NCBI RefSeq assembly: GCF_051251085.1
Contig: NZ_JBPCZH010000006.1
Span: 62,001-126,000 of the forward strand
From: Cernens ardua
GTDB lineage: Bacteria; Pseudomonadota; Gammaproteobacteria; Pseudomonadales; Halomonadaceae
DNA: 64,000 bases
Direction: 5' to 3'
Position 1 is the stretch's first letter. Every line of letters starts with the position of its first letter. The translations under genes were made by a program, and so were the position numbers. Under the pieces are notes generated by a model. It was not told where the DNA came from. It did no database searches and saw nothing but the letters and a program-made list of their open reading frames with translations. Of this stretch, positions 35,586-45,438 are shown piece by piece.

Positions 35586-37321
35586 CAGGTTCTCTCCGTC
35601 TTGGACAACAGCATGTCATTCATCGCCCCTTGTGGAATCTGCATGGGATATACATGTTCGTAAGGGTCTACTTTTACGTTCAGGAATACCAACTCATCAC
35701 GGTTGCGGAAGGTTTCTTCCAGCGCAGCGTCCAGCTCGTCCGGATGAGTCACGGTGATCGCCTTGAATCCGTACGCCTCGAAGAGGGTGTGAAAATCTGG
35801 CAGCGACTCCATGTAGGACTGTGCGTGGCGAGCCTTGTAGTTGAGGTCTTGCCACTGCCGTACCATACCCAGCGAGTCGTTATTCAGGTTAATGATCTTG
35901 ATACCGATATCAAACTGACGACAGGTGGATAGTTCCTGCATCATCATCTGAAAGCTGCCCTCACCGGTGAACAGGACCACCTCGTCTTCCGGATGATTCA
36001 GTTTGACCCCCATGGCCGCAGGCAACCCGAAGCCCATGGTGCCCAACCCGCCAGAGGTAATCAGACGATTGGGTTTATCAAACTTGTAATACTGCGCAGC
36101 AAACATCTGGTGCTGGCCCACATCCGTGGCGACATAAGCATCACCATGAGTGGCTTTCCACACGGCTTCAACAACCTGCTGTGGTTTCAGCAATGCATCG
36201 TGACCTTTGGCAGGCTCATACAAGCGACCCTTGCGACTGTCACGCCATTCATCGATGCGCGCCCACCAGGGTGCCAGCGCTTGCTTGTGCTGTTCAGTGT
36301 CGATATCACGCTCGTTCAACAATCCCAGCATTTCAGTCAATACATTCGAGGCTGCACCCACGATCGGGATATCGGCCGAAATGGTTTTGGAAATGGAACT
36401 GGGATCGATATCAATGTGAACGATCTTCGCATTCGGGCAGAACTTGGCAACGTTATTGGTGACACGATCATCAAAACGCGCCCCTACACAAAAGATCAGA
36501 TCCGAATTATGCATGGCTTCATTGGCTTCATAACTACCATGCATACCGGGCCAACCAAGGCTCTGGCGGTCTGTTTGTGGATAGGCACCAATGCCCATGA
36601 GAGACGTCACTACAGGGATATCCAAACGCTGGGCCAACTCCGTGAGAGGCTCACTGGCATGCCCACCGATAACGCCACCACCCGCAAAGATAACAGGGCG
36701 ACGTGCTTCCAACAGTGCATCGAGTGCCTTACGGGTTTGCCCTGCATGCCCTTTGGTTGCCGGTGAGTAGGAGCGCATCTTCACTTTCTTTGGATACACA
36801 TACTCATATCGGTCATTCGGAGCAGTCATGTCCTTGGGAATATCGACGACAACGGGCCCCGGGCGACCGGAAGACGCGATATAGAAAGCCTTTTTCAGGA
36901 CAGTCGGTATTTCACTTGGATGTTTGATAGTGAACGAGTGCTTCACGATGGGACGCGTCACACCGACGATATCTGTCTCCTGGAAGGCATCCTCACCAAT
37001 CAGGTGGCTGGCGACCTGACCGCATAGAACCACCATGGGGATTGAATCCATGTAGGCAGTTGCAATACCGGTGACCGCATTGGTCGCCCCGGGGCCGGAA
37101 GTTACCAGCACGACACCCGGCTTACCGGTTGAACGTGCATAGCCGTCAGCCATATGTGTAGCAGCCTGTTCATGTCGTACAAGGATGTGTTTTACGTCAT
37201 CCTGACGAAACAGTGCATCATAAATATGCAGGGCTGCTCCACCGGGATAACCATAAATGTATTCGACGCCTTCATCCTTGAGAAAGCGTGGGATCATTTC
37301 TGCGCCTGAAAGCATTTCCAC
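35585..37321 (-). CDS. ilvI: Acetolactate synthase large subunit
   Basis: Catalytic ThDP enzyme that makes acetolactate or acetohydroxybutyrate from pyruvate. 578 residues, with the catalytic Glu in LVRHEQAATHMADGYAR, the central FAD domain GIGAYPQTDRQSLGW and the ThDP motif FTGEGSFQMMMQEL...NNDS near the C-terminus. The motif begins GEG in place of the usual GDG. The start is GTG (MEMLSGAEMI), with GAGG 8 nt upstream, and aligns with E. coli IlvI. A 650-bp leader without genes precedes it. Confidence 0.97.
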   Translation of the reverse strand: MEMLSGAEMIPRFLKDEGVEYIYGYPGGAALHIYDALFRQDDVKHILVRHEQAATHMADGYARSTGKPGVVLVTSGPGATNAVTGIATAYMDSIPMVVLCGQVASHLIGEDAFQETDIVGVTRPIVKHSFTIKHPSEIPTVLKKAFYIASSGRPGPVVVDIPKDMTAPNDRYEYVYPKKVKMRSYSPATKGHAGQTRKALDALLEARRPVIFAGGGVIGGHASEPLTELAQRLDIPVVTSLMGIGAYPQTDRQSLGWPGMHGSYEANEAMHNSDLIFCVGARFDDRVTNNVAKFCPNAKIVHIDIDPSSISKTISADIPIVGAASNVLTEMLGLLNERDIDTEQHKQALAPWWARIDEWRDSRKGRLYEPAKGHDALLKPQQVVEAVWKATHGDAYVATDVGQHQMFAAQYYKFDKPNRLITSGGLGTMGFGLPAAMGVKLNHPEDEVVLFTGEGSFQMMMQELSTCRQFDIGIKIINLNNDSLGMVRQWQDLNYKARHAQSYMESLPDFHTLFEAYGFKAITVTHPDELDAALEETFRNRDELVFLNVKVDPYEHVYPMQIPQGAMNDMLLSKTERT

Positions 37322-37974
37322 TGAGAATTCCTCTTAGGTCTCGATAACGAAGCCCCTGCAGTACGCAAAGGTGTCCGAGGGCGAAAAGTCGCCTGTTCAC
37401 TGTCCATGACAGAAAACACCTGATGCAATGAGACACGACGGCATGATGCTCATGGCGCCAATACCTCATGAAGACCTTGGCGAAGCAGTAGTGACTTCAT
37501 GGCATGTGATTCACGCCAGGGGGTGAAGTCACCCTGTATCGCCCACGACCGGGTACGGCCCTGTTCATCCCATGCATGCTATACATTCCAGTGAATGACA
37601 GGCATTGCATGGATGCTGTGGCTCCTGTCAAAGTGGATATCACTTCCCGGGAGCAGGTCGATAGACGGGATAAAGGGGGTAGTATCTTGCGTAGGAGAAG
37701 CGTGGGTGAGCATGCCCTACAACGTTTTCCGTCATCAGGATGCTAGTAAGAGTCGTTCATTTCAGATTAAAAGTCAACATATGTCACAAAAAAGTTTATA
37801 TGTGAATTTTAATGACTCAATTAGCCTTAATGTGAAGCATATTGCACCAACAAATAAAAACAAGGCGCCAGATATCACCATCGTAATAAACTTACAGGCC
37901 TGACCGGCAACTTTCCCATGACACCTTGTTTTCATAAAAAATAACGTGGTAGCTGAGTATGAGGTGAAGTCACT
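37322..37974. other. Long leader/intergenic region upstream of ilvI
   Basis: About 650 bp. On the minus strand it contains hairpins such as CAGGG-TGACTTCAC-CCCTG (near 37530). No leader peptide rich in Leu, Val or Ile codons was recognised. A plus-strand frame of 102 codons (37595-37903) has no family features and is not called. Confidence 0.45.
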
Positions 37975-38607
37975 TTATGCTGAAACAATAGGCTTTCGCA
38001 GCTCATTCAGGGACTGACGCATAATCTGCCATCCACCGCTTACCCCCAAAACAGCCATCACGATAGCCACAATAACATCTGGCCAACCCGTACTCGTTCC
38101 AAACACACCGAGCGCCGCCAAAACGACAGCTATATTGCCAATGGCATCGTTTCTTGAGCAGATCCATACCGAGCGACGGTTGGCATCCCCATGCCGGTGT
38201 CGCCAAAGAAGAAAAGCACATACAAGATTAATCAATAATGCAATGACACCTATAACCCCCATGGTAACCGCTTTCGGCAGGGTATGTTCATAAATCATCC
38301 AAACGGTATCAGCAAGAATCCAAAGGCCTAGCAAAAACAGGGTAATCCCTTTGAAAAAAGCAGCTCGGGCACGCCATTGCAGCGCCATTCCTGCTACTCC
38401 AAGACTGATAACATAGTTGATGCTATCCCCCAGAAAATCCAGCGCATCCGCCTTGAGGGAGGCCGAACGGGAGGACACACCGGCCCCAATTTCAATCACA
38501 AACATAAGGGCATTCAGTATCAGTGCTATCCAGATTACCCGTACCCAGCGTTTGTCTTTCTTTGGAGGGGTATCCGTAGCGCAATGGTGACAACATCCGC
38601 CTGCCAT
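37975..38607 (-). CDS. Cation-efflux protein (CDF-like, no cytoplasmic domain)
   Basis: A 210-residue inner-membrane protein with six predicted helices, similar to cation-diffusion facilitators. It ends after the last helix and lacks the C-terminal ferredoxin-like domain. A Cys/His-rich head (GGCCHHCATD) precedes helix 1. The helix 2 metal motif is DALDFLGDS and the helix 5 equivalent is SRNDAIGN, so the usual His ligands are replaced by Asp/Asn. This pattern is seen in a subgroup of cation transporters of unknown metal. The second ATG (38607) has GGAG 8 nt upstream and is preferred. Confidence 0.82.
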   Translation of the reverse strand: MAGGCCHHCATDTPPKKDKRWVRVIWIALILNALMFVIEIGAGVSSRSASLKADALDFLGDSINYVISLGVAGMALQWRARAAFFKGITLFLLGLWILADTVWMIYEHTLPKAVTMGVIGVIALLINLVCAFLLWRHRHGDANRRSVWICSRNDAIGNIAVVLAALGVFGTSTGWPDVIVAIVMAVLGVSGGWQIMRQSLNELRKPIVSA

Positions 38608-38802
38608 GGTCATTTCTCCAGTCAGTCATATCGAAAACAGCTCAATGAAATCAACAATGGTTCTATCATCATGGAGAGATCAAAAACCAAGGATGAATCA
38701 GCAAACACATTGTTTACTCAAGACTAAACCCTGCAGTGATTACAAGGTCAATACTGCCCCATCACTACCACCGACTCTTCTTTATTATATTATTTGCAGA
38801 CA

Positions 38803-38837
38803 ATAAAAAACCGGAAAGGACACTGCCCTTTCCGGTT
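38803..38837 (-). terminator. Terminator of clpB
   Basis: AACCGGAAAGG / CCTTTCCGGTT, a perfect 11-bp stem with a 7-nt loop and T-run on the minus strand, 43 bp past the clpB stop. Confidence 0.92.
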
Positions 38838-38879
38838 CAAGATACGCCGCTTCATCAGTGGCTATAATCAACAGCTCTT

Positions 38880-41462
38880 TTAGCTGAGGGTAAGCTCACT
38901 GTCTTTGGCATCCACTTTGACGGTATCGCCCGGGCCATATTTGCCTGCGAGCAATTCTTGCGCCAGCGGATTTTCAAGCCGCGTCTGAATCGCGCGTTTC
39001 AGCGGACGAGCACCATACACAGGATCGAATCCAACCACTGCCAACTGTGCCAGTGCAGCATCGGTCAATTCGAGGCCGATCTCGCGATCTGCCAAACGCG
39101 AACGCAGGCGATCCAGCTGAATAGAGGCAATGTGCTGAATCTGATCCTGACCCAGCGGATGGAAAACCACCACTTCGTCAATACGGTTAACCAGTTCAGG
39201 CCGGAAGTTGGATGCCACGACTTCCATCACTGCGCTTTTCATCTCGTCGTACTTGTCGCTCTGGCCTTCGTAGGTCTGGATGATGTCTGAACCCAGGTTG
39301 GAGGTCATGACAATCACCGTATTACGAAAGTCCACCGTACGCCCCTGACCGTCAGTCAAGCGACCATCTTCCAATACCTGAAGCAGAATATTGAAGACAT
39401 CCGGATGCGCTTTTTCAACCTCATCAAGCAATACAACCGAATAGGGTTTACGACGGACTGATTCGGTCAGATAACCACCCTCTTCATAACCGACGTAGCC
39501 CGGAGGTGCACCGATCAGGCGTGCCACGGAGTGTTTCTCCATGAATTCGGACATATCGATACGTACCATGGCTTCCTCTGTATCGAACAGGAAAGAGGCC
39601 AATGCTTTACACAGCTCTGTTTTACCCACCCCGGTAGGGCCGAGGAAGAGGAATGAGCCATTGGGGCGATTAGGGTCACCGATACCCGCGCGTGAGCGAC
39701 GCACAGCGTTGGATACCGCATTCACAGCTTCATCCTGCCCTACCACACGGTCATGAAGCGCATCTTCCATACGCAGCAGTTTTTCACGTTCGCCTTCCAG
39801 CATCTTGGAAACAGGAATCCCCGTCCAGCGGGAGACAACTTCAGCGATCTCCTCTTCTGTCACATTCGCACGCAACAGCGTCAACTTGCTTTGGTCAGTC
39901 TCATCCGTTTCATTGGCTTCGGCAATTTTCTGCTCCAGCGTTGGAATGACACCGTACTGCAGCTCGGACATGCGTCCAAGATCACCGGCTCGACGGGCCG
40001 CTTCCAAATCGGTACGCGCCTGATCCAGTTCCGTCTTGAATTGAGCAGCGCCTTCCAGACTGGCTTTTTCGGATTTCCAGACCTCTTCCAGATTGGCGTA
40101 CTCTTCCTCCAGTGACTGGATTTGCTCTTCAAGAGATTCAAGGCGTCTTACCGTCGCCGCATCATCCTCTTTTTTAAGCGCTTCGCGTTCCATTTTCATC
40201 TGGATAATGCGACGTTCCAGTTTGTCCATGGATTCAGGTTTGGAATCCATTTCCATACGGATACGAGAGGCCGCTTCGTCGATAAGGTCAATCGCTTTAT
40301 CAGGCAGCTGACGATCCGGTATGTAGCGGGTCGAGAGTTTAGCAGCCGCAATAATGGCACCATCGGTAATCTGAACACCGTGGTGAACTTCATAGCGTTC
40401 TTTCAAGCCACGAAGAATGGCAATGGTGTCTTCTTCAGAGGGTTCATCCACCAATACTTTCTGGAATCGGCGCTCCAGCGCTGCATCCTTTTCAATGTAC
40501 TGACGATATTCATCCAGGGTAGTGGCCCCTACGCAGTGAAGCTCACCACGTGCCAATGCCGGTTTGAGCATATTGCCCGCATCCATGGCACCATCCGCTT
40601 TACCTGCGCCGACCATGGTATGAAGCTCATCAATAAAGAGAATAACGCGCCCTTCTTCCTTGGCGAGTTCATTCAGAACGGCTTTCAAACGTTCTTCGAA
40701 ATCACCACGGAATTTGGCACCTGCCAGTAATGCACCCAGATCGAGTGCCAATACGCGTTTGTCTTTCAGTGACTCCGGCACTTCACCGTTGATGATACGC
40801 TGAGCCAAGCCTTCAACAATGGCAGTTTTACCCACGCCAGGCTCACCGATCAGTACCGGATTGTTTTTCGTACGACGTTGCAACACCTGAATGGTGCGAC
40901 GGATTTCATCATCACGGCCGATAACCGGATCAAGTTTTCCGCTGGCTGCACGTTCGGTCAAATCCTGCGTATATTTTTCCAGTGCTTCACGTTTGTCTTC
41001 TGCCCCTGCATCGTCCACTGCCGAACCTCCCCGTAGGCTATCAATCGCTGTTTTGGCTGAATCGAGTGTCACACCAGCATTTTTCAATGCCTTGGCCACC
41101 GCACCACCGGCTTCGAGCGCGGCATACAATACCCATTCGGTAGCAATATACTGATCGCCGTGTTTCTGTGCTTCGCGATCCGTCAGATTCAGCAATTTGG
41201 CCAGATCCTGCCCCATGTTGACGTTGCCGTCGAATTGGCTGACTTTGGGAAGGTTATCCAGCTGTTGGGTCAGCTCCTGACGGAGCGTATCGGTGTTGCC
41301 ACCGGCTTTCTGTACAAGGCCACGGAAGCCACCATCGCTGCTTTCAAGCAGCGCCAGTACCAGATGCACTGGCTGAAGTTCATTCTGGCCGAGCCCTACT
41401 GCGCGGGACTGGGCGTCGGCAAGTGCACTTTGAAACTTGGTCGTTAAACGATCCATTCTCAT
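38880..41462 (-). CDS. clpB: Disaggregase chaperone ClpB
   Basis: Hexameric AAA+ ATPase that works with DnaK to solubilise protein aggregates. 860 residues, normal for the family. It has the Clp_N double repeat to about 145, a first AAA module with Walker A GEPGVGKTA (about 205), the coiled-coil middle domain (about 410-530, rich in Glu/Lys/Leu) that marks ClpB rather than ClpA, and a second AAA module with GPTGVGKTEL (about 605). Both Walker B and sensor regions (VILFIDELH, VVLLDEVEKAHPD) are intact. AGGAG lies 8 nt before the ATG. Confidence 0.98.
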   Translation of the reverse strand: MRMDRLTTKFQSALADAQSRAVGLGQNELQPVHLVLALLESSDGGFRGLVQKAGGNTDTLRQELTQQLDNLPKVSQFDGNVNMGQDLAKLLNLTDREAQKHGDQYIATEWVLYAALEAGGAVAKALKNAGVTLDSAKTAIDSLRGGSAVDDAGAEDKREALEKYTQDLTERAASGKLDPVIGRDDEIRRTIQVLQRRTKNNPVLIGEPGVGKTAIVEGLAQRIINGEVPESLKDKRVLALDLGALLAGAKFRGDFEERLKAVLNELAKEEGRVILFIDELHTMVGAGKADGAMDAGNMLKPALARGELHCVGATTLDEYRQYIEKDAALERRFQKVLVDEPSEEDTIAILRGLKERYEVHHGVQITDGAIIAAAKLSTRYIPDRQLPDKAIDLIDEAASRIRMEMDSKPESMDKLERRIIQMKMEREALKKEDDAATVRRLESLEEQIQSLEEEYANLEEVWKSEKASLEGAAQFKTELDQARTDLEAARRAGDLGRMSELQYGVIPTLEQKIAEANETDETDQSKLTLLRANVTEEEIAEVVSRWTGIPVSKMLEGEREKLLRMEDALHDRVVGQDEAVNAVSNAVRRSRAGIGDPNRPNGSFLFLGPTGVGKTELCKALASFLFDTEEAMVRIDMSEFMEKHSVARLIGAPPGYVGYEEGGYLTESVRRKPYSVVLLDEVEKAHPDVFNILLQVLEDGRLTDGQGRTVDFRNTVIVMTSNLGSDIIQTYEGQSDKYDEMKSAVMEVVASNFRPELVNRIDEVVVFHPLGQDQIQHIASIQLDRLRSRLADREIGLELTDAALAQLAVVGFDPVYGARPLKRAIQTRLENPLAQELLAGKYGPGDTVKVDAKDSELTLS

Positions 41463-41993
41463 TCACAAGACTCCTGCAAATCTGACATTCGGTATCAACG
41501 TGCCTGGCAACACACTACGCTGCCATTATGGTCATCATGTTACCTATCTATAAAATAAAAATAAGGGCACGCAGTAACATTTCAATTGCAGCGGCGATTT
41601 ATCCAATATCGTCATCCACTTGTATACGCCAGCGACGCAATCACTCGGTTATCCCCGCAACGCAAACAAAAGCGATGAAAGAATAATCCGACAGGCACAC
41701 GCGGCACCGATGTCATTGTTGGTCGGGATTAATTATGCAAGTGAAGGTAGCAGGCGTGTATCGCCAGCCATGCCATGATGATGAAGCATCAGCGGGCGAA
41801 CAAAGGGCCCTGATAAACACACCTTGTATGAATCCAATACAGGGTTTGGCAGTTAGGTGGCACACCCCACAAACACTCACTTGCATAAAATAAAATTATT
41901 AACTGTAAAGATATATGGGGTTTCATCTCTTTTTTTCAAGACAAAAACGCCTAAAAAATCTCTATTTTTTTATCGTATAATAAATTGTAATAG
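41463..41993. other. Region between pgeF and clpB
   Basis: 531 bp with no gene. The clpB side carries a candidate heat-shock promoter. The pgeF side is strongly AT-rich with several A/T runs (41880-41990). Confidence 0.5.
41559..41586 (-). promoter_or_regulatory. Candidate sigma-32 promoter of clpB
   Basis: On the minus strand ATTGAAA is followed 12 nt later by CCCTTATTT, close to the sigma-32 pattern CTTGAAA-N11-16-CCCCATTT. It lies about 100 bp before the clpB start, where heat-shock control is expected. Confidence 0.55.
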
Positions 41994-42785
41994 TTAGTAC
42001 CCAAGCCAAATAACACTCGCCATTCGGCCAGTCTTTCCATTTTCACGTCGATATGAGTAGAAACGAGGGTCTGAAGCCGTACAGAAATTGCCACCACTAA
42101 TACTCGAAACGCCTGCCCGTTCCAAACGCAATCGCGCCAGCTTGTATAGATCCCCCATGTAATGCCCAAGCCGATAGGCACTGGGTTCGAACGCAAGTTC
42201 ATCATCGGCATGCTGCTCAACAAAAGCAGCGAAGACTTCACCGCCCACCTCAAACTGTTCGTTGGAGATCGCTGGGCCTAACCACACCATGACGTCTTCA
42301 GCAGGACAATCAAGCGCTGCCAGCGTGTTCTCCAGAACGCCAGCCGCCAGCCCTCGCCACCCCGCATGAGCCACCCCCGCGCGGGTACCCTGACGGTTGC
42401 AGAAGAAAACCGGCAGGCAATCAGCGGTCAATACCGCACAAGCATAACCTGCATCGAAAACGACCGAGGCATCGGCCTTGGGTAATTCATCGCCGGAAGG
42501 GAAATGATCAAGCACTTCGGTACCATGTACCTGATCCATCCACAACACGGGCCGGTCATCGCCCAATTGATGGGAGAGCCAGGTACGACAGGCATCCACC
42601 ATCACTGGGTCGTCCCCTACATGCTGAGCCAGATTCAGATGATCGTACGGGGATTGGCTGGGGCCCTGAGAACGCGTGGTCACCAATGCATTTACTGACT
42701 CCGGCGCGGGCCAGTCGGGTACCAGCCAGCGTGGCATTTGTGCTCCCTCAAAGAGAGACAGTATTTCAGAATCATTGGCTGCCAT
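41994..42785 (-). CDS. pgeF: Peptidoglycan editing factor / multicopper-oxidase-like protein (YfiH)
   Basis: A 263-residue cytoplasmic protein of the YfiH/YlmD family. Members remove wrong amino acids from murein precursors (PgeF) or act on purine nucleosides. Metal ligands are His in HLNLAQHVGD, Cys in LTADCLPVFF and His in VAHAGWRG. AGGAGG lies 4 nt before the ATG. It is 15 bp after rluD on the same strand, the usual rluD-pgeF-clpB order. Confidence 0.94.
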   Translation of the reverse strand: MAANDSEILSLFEGAQMPRWLVPDWPAPESVNALVTTRSQGPSQSPYDHLNLAQHVGDDPVMVDACRTWLSHQLGDDRPVLWMDQVHGTEVLDHFPSGDELPKADASVVFDAGYACAVLTADCLPVFFCNRQGTRAGVAHAGWRGLAAGVLENTLAALDCPAEDVMVWLGPAISNEQFEVGGEVFAAFVEQHADDELAFEPSAYRLGHYMGDLYKLARLRLERAGVSSISGGNFCTASDPRFYSYRRENGKTGRMASVIWLGY

Positions 42786-42800
42786 GAGGCCTCCTGTTAT

Positions 42801-43751
42801 TTATTGGGCATCCTCTCGCAATGCGGAAATCAGCATTTTCATATCCGGCGGCAAAGGGGCACTGAACGAGACTGTTTGCCCTGTTTCCGGATGCACCAGT
42901 TTCAGGTGATGGGCATGCAGTGCCTGACGGGGGAATTCGCTCAGCTCGATTTTAAGTGCTTCACTCGGCCCCGGGGGATACCTTAGGCGACCACCATACA
43001 CAGGGTCACCCACGAGGGGCAGTTTTTTATGAGCCATGTGGACACGGATCTGGTGGGTTCGGCCTGTTTCCAATTGGCAACGTACCAATGTATGCGCCCG
43101 GAAGCGCTCAAGTACACGAAAATGGGTAACAGCTTCCTTGCCTCCCGGCACTACCGCCTGCCGTTTGCGATCCTTTGGATGGCGCCCAATGGGTGCATCG
43201 ACTTTCCCCCCGGCGATCGGTGTACCAGTAACGACAGCATCATACTCGCGTGCCACGGTATGTTCTTTCAACTGTGCGATAAGGGATCGTTGTGCCAACG
43301 GGCTTTTCGCGACGACCATCAGCCCGCTGGTATCCTTGTCCAGTCGATGAACAATTCCTGCTCTGGGGAGCTGTATCTGTTCGGGCAAATGAAACAACAA
43401 TGCATTCAACAGAGTACCGTCCGGATTTCCTGCCGCCGGATGCACAACCAGCCCCGCCGGTTTGTTGATGACGAGGAGATGCTCATCTTCAAACACGATA
43501 TCAAGAGGAATGTCTTCTGCTTCCCAATCACCCGCAGGTTCGATCGTGGCTTCAAGAGCAAGCGTCTGCCCTGCCATCACTCGGGTTTTCGGTTTGACGA
43601 TATTATCATCCAGGCGCAAAGCACCTTCCGAAATCCACTGTTTGAGCTTTTCACGCGAATATTCATCAAACAGATTGGCCGCGACCTGATCCAGACGTTG
43701 ACCATGGAATTCATCAGGGACGCGTTGTCGCAAGCTCACCTGTTCACTCAT
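42801..43751 (-). CDS. rluD: 23S rRNA pseudouridine synthase D
   Basis: Isomerises U1911, U1915 and U1917 in helix 69 of 23S rRNA (E. coli numbering). The 316-residue protein has an N-terminal S4 RNA-binding domain (RLDQVAANLFDEYSREKLKQWI) and the catalytic block HRLDKDTSGLMVVAK with the nucleophilic Asp. The closing motif is GRTHQIRVHMAHKKLPLVGDPVYG. The ATG at 43751 (MSEQVSLRQ) is used, with AGGAG 11 nt upstream; a GTG seven codons earlier is unlikely. It is divergent from bamD, as in Pseudomonas. Confidence 0.95.
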   Translation of the reverse strand: MSEQVSLRQRVPDEFHGQRLDQVAANLFDEYSREKLKQWISEGALRLDDNIVKPKTRVMAGQTLALEATIEPAGDWEAEDIPLDIVFEDEHLLVINKPAGLVVHPAAGNPDGTLLNALLFHLPEQIQLPRAGIVHRLDKDTSGLMVVAKSPLAQRSLIAQLKEHTVAREYDAVVTGTPIAGGKVDAPIGRHPKDRKRQAVVPGGKEAVTHFRVLERFRAHTLVRCQLETGRTHQIRVHMAHKKLPLVGDPVYGGRLRYPPGPSEALKIELSEFPRQALHAHHLKLVHPETGQTVSFSAPLPPDMKMLISALREDAQ

Positions 43752-44024
43752 AAAATTGAAAACTCCTGACACCCTTCAAGACAAAACCGCAGGATTTACA
43801 TTAACTGGCGGTGTCATTAAAGGCTTGTGTGCTTTATAGTAAAGCGTTTAGCGTATCGGACAATTATACCGGCATTCGCGAACAGAGGGATGCCTGTTTA
43901 GTCACGTACGATATGAAATCCTATACCCCTTGTACAACATCGTTGGTTAACGGCAATATACAGGGTAAATCAAGCGGCGAATTCTAGCACACTCGCCGTG
44001 GGTTGCCCCGACATGAGGATAATG

Positions 44025-44828
44025 ATGCGCGCTTATCAAATTTGTGCTCTCGCGCTGGTTTCAGCTGTGCTGGTCGGTTGCGGTGGTAGTGTCAAACAAG
44101 TTCCCAATTACCCTCAGCAGGTTTTGCATGACAATGCGCTGAAGGCTTTGAAATCGGGGCGTTACAGTGATGCACTGCCCTCCCTCAACGCGCTGAATTC
44201 ACGTTACCCCTTTGGTCAGTATGCGACACAGACGCAGCTTGACCTCATCTATGCCCACTATCAGAACGGGGATTACAGCGCGGCCATTTCACAGGCAGCA
44301 ACGTACCTGCAATTGCACCCCAATTCCCCCGATGCCGCCTATGCGTTGTATCTACGCGGATTATCCCATTGGGAAGCGGGCCGTGGAACCTTGGAAAGCC
44401 TGAGCCTGACCGATATTTCCATGCGGGATCTGGGCGATACCACCAATGCCTATCAGGATTTTTATACGCTGGTCAATCGTTATCCGCAAAGCGCCTATGC
44501 GCCCGATGCCCGCCAACGTATTATCTATTTGAGAAACGTGCTGGCACGCCATGAGCTTCAGGTAGCGGATTTTTATCTGCGCGACCGTGATTATGTGGCT
44601 GCAGTAGAACGTGGTCGTTGGGTGATCGAGCACTATCCGCAGGCGCAGGGCAGCTATGATGCGCTGGCCTACATGATCGAAGGCTATATGGGCTTGAACA
44701 TGGATGACCGTGCTCGTCAGACACTTGCCATTTTGGTCCGTAATGATCCGAATTACCCGCGCTTGCACGGCACTACGTTCCATCCACGCTATCTGCACCA
44801 TAGCCTCTCATTGAACGAGCAAGGCTAA
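44025..44828 (+). CDS. bamD: Outer-membrane assembly lipoprotein BamD
   Basis: Essential part of the BAM complex that folds outer-membrane proteins. A 267-residue lipoprotein with lipobox LVGC and the acylated Cys at 19. It is followed by TPR helices (NALKALKSGRYSDALPSLNALNSRYPFGQYA, repeated patterns of YPxSxYAxDA). The start at 44025 has GAGG 6 nt upstream; upstream ATGs at 44013 and 44022 are possible. Length is close to the 245 residues of E. coli BamD. A terminator follows. Confidence 0.96.
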   Translation: MRAYQICALALVSAVLVGCGGSVKQVPNYPQQVLHDNALKALKSGRYSDALPSLNALNSRYPFGQYATQTQLDLIYAHYQNGDYSAAISQAATYLQLHPNSPDAAYALYLRGLSHWEAGRGTLESLSLTDISMRDLGDTTNAYQDFYTLVNRYPQSAYAPDARQRIIYLRNVLARHELQVADFYLRDRDYVAAVERGRWVIEHYPQAQGSYDALAYMIEGYMGLNMDDRARQTLAILVRNDPNYPRLHGTTFHPRYLHHSLSLNEQG

Positions 44829-44863
44829 TCAACGACCCCATTTCGTTATAACTGGCGTATCAC

Positions 44864-44898
44864 AAGGCAATGTGGGGAGCTCCTGCATTGCCTTTTTT
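44864..44898 (+). terminator. Terminator of bamD
   Basis: AAGGCAATG / CATTGCCTT stem with a 13-nt loop and a T-run, about 35 bp past the stop codon. Confidence 0.88.
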
Positions 44899-45003
44899 GG
44901 TAACACCTTTGATATACTAGGGACATTATTCCGGGCATGCGCCGTATCCCATCCTTTCTTGAGAACACGGTACGCTCAACCGCCATTTTGGAGAATACTC
45001 CAC

Positions 45004-45264
45004 ATGTTGCAATTACTTGCCATTGGCCTGTTGGCCTACGTGATCTACCGCTTCTGGAAAGGGCTAAAACATAATCCTTTGGGGGATAATGCAGGTTCGC
45101 CCAGGTACTCGGCCAATGCGCCTAGAAGTATTGATAGCGTTAAGTGTGCTCACTGTGGTGTACATATGCCTGTTGATGAAGCAGTACGTTCCCCCCGCGG
45201 TGATAACAAGCTTTACTGCACGCCAGAGCATGCTGAAAAAGGTCCACGTTTCAGACGTAAATAG
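45004..45264 (+). CDS. PP0621-family small zinc-ribbon-like protein
   Basis: An 86-residue protein found after bamD in many Pseudomonas and Halomonas genomes. An N-terminal hydrophobic segment (LLAIGLLAYVIYRFW) anchors it. The C-terminal half carries VKCAHCGVHMPVDEAV and YCTPEHAEK, a Cys2-Cys-His zinc-binding pattern. GGAG lies 10 nt before the ATG. The function is not known. Confidence 0.88.
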   Translation: MLQLLAIGLLAYVIYRFWKGLKHNPLGDNAGSPRYSANAPRSIDSVKCAHCGVHMPVDEAVRSPRGDNKLYCTPEHAEKGPRFRRK

Positions 45265-45438
45265 CTCTTTAAGTACTGGCCTTTCAATACTCGCCCACAT
45301 ATATAGCAGCCATCATGAGCATCCCTGTACGTAGACCATGGAGCTGTGATTTAGCTTAATCACCTGTCATCTTCCTTAAGTTTTATCGGTGCTGACCGTT
45401 ATTTCATTTATCTTTCCAAGATTGATAATGGAGTAATC

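Noticed and set aside
37322..37600. Attenuator with a branched-chain leader peptide before ilvI
   Set aside because: Hairpins exist, but no short frame rich in Leu, Val or Ile codons was found.
37595..37903. 102-codon plus-strand frame upstream of ilvI
   Set aside because: No family similarity, no ribosome binding site, composition unlike the neighbouring genes.
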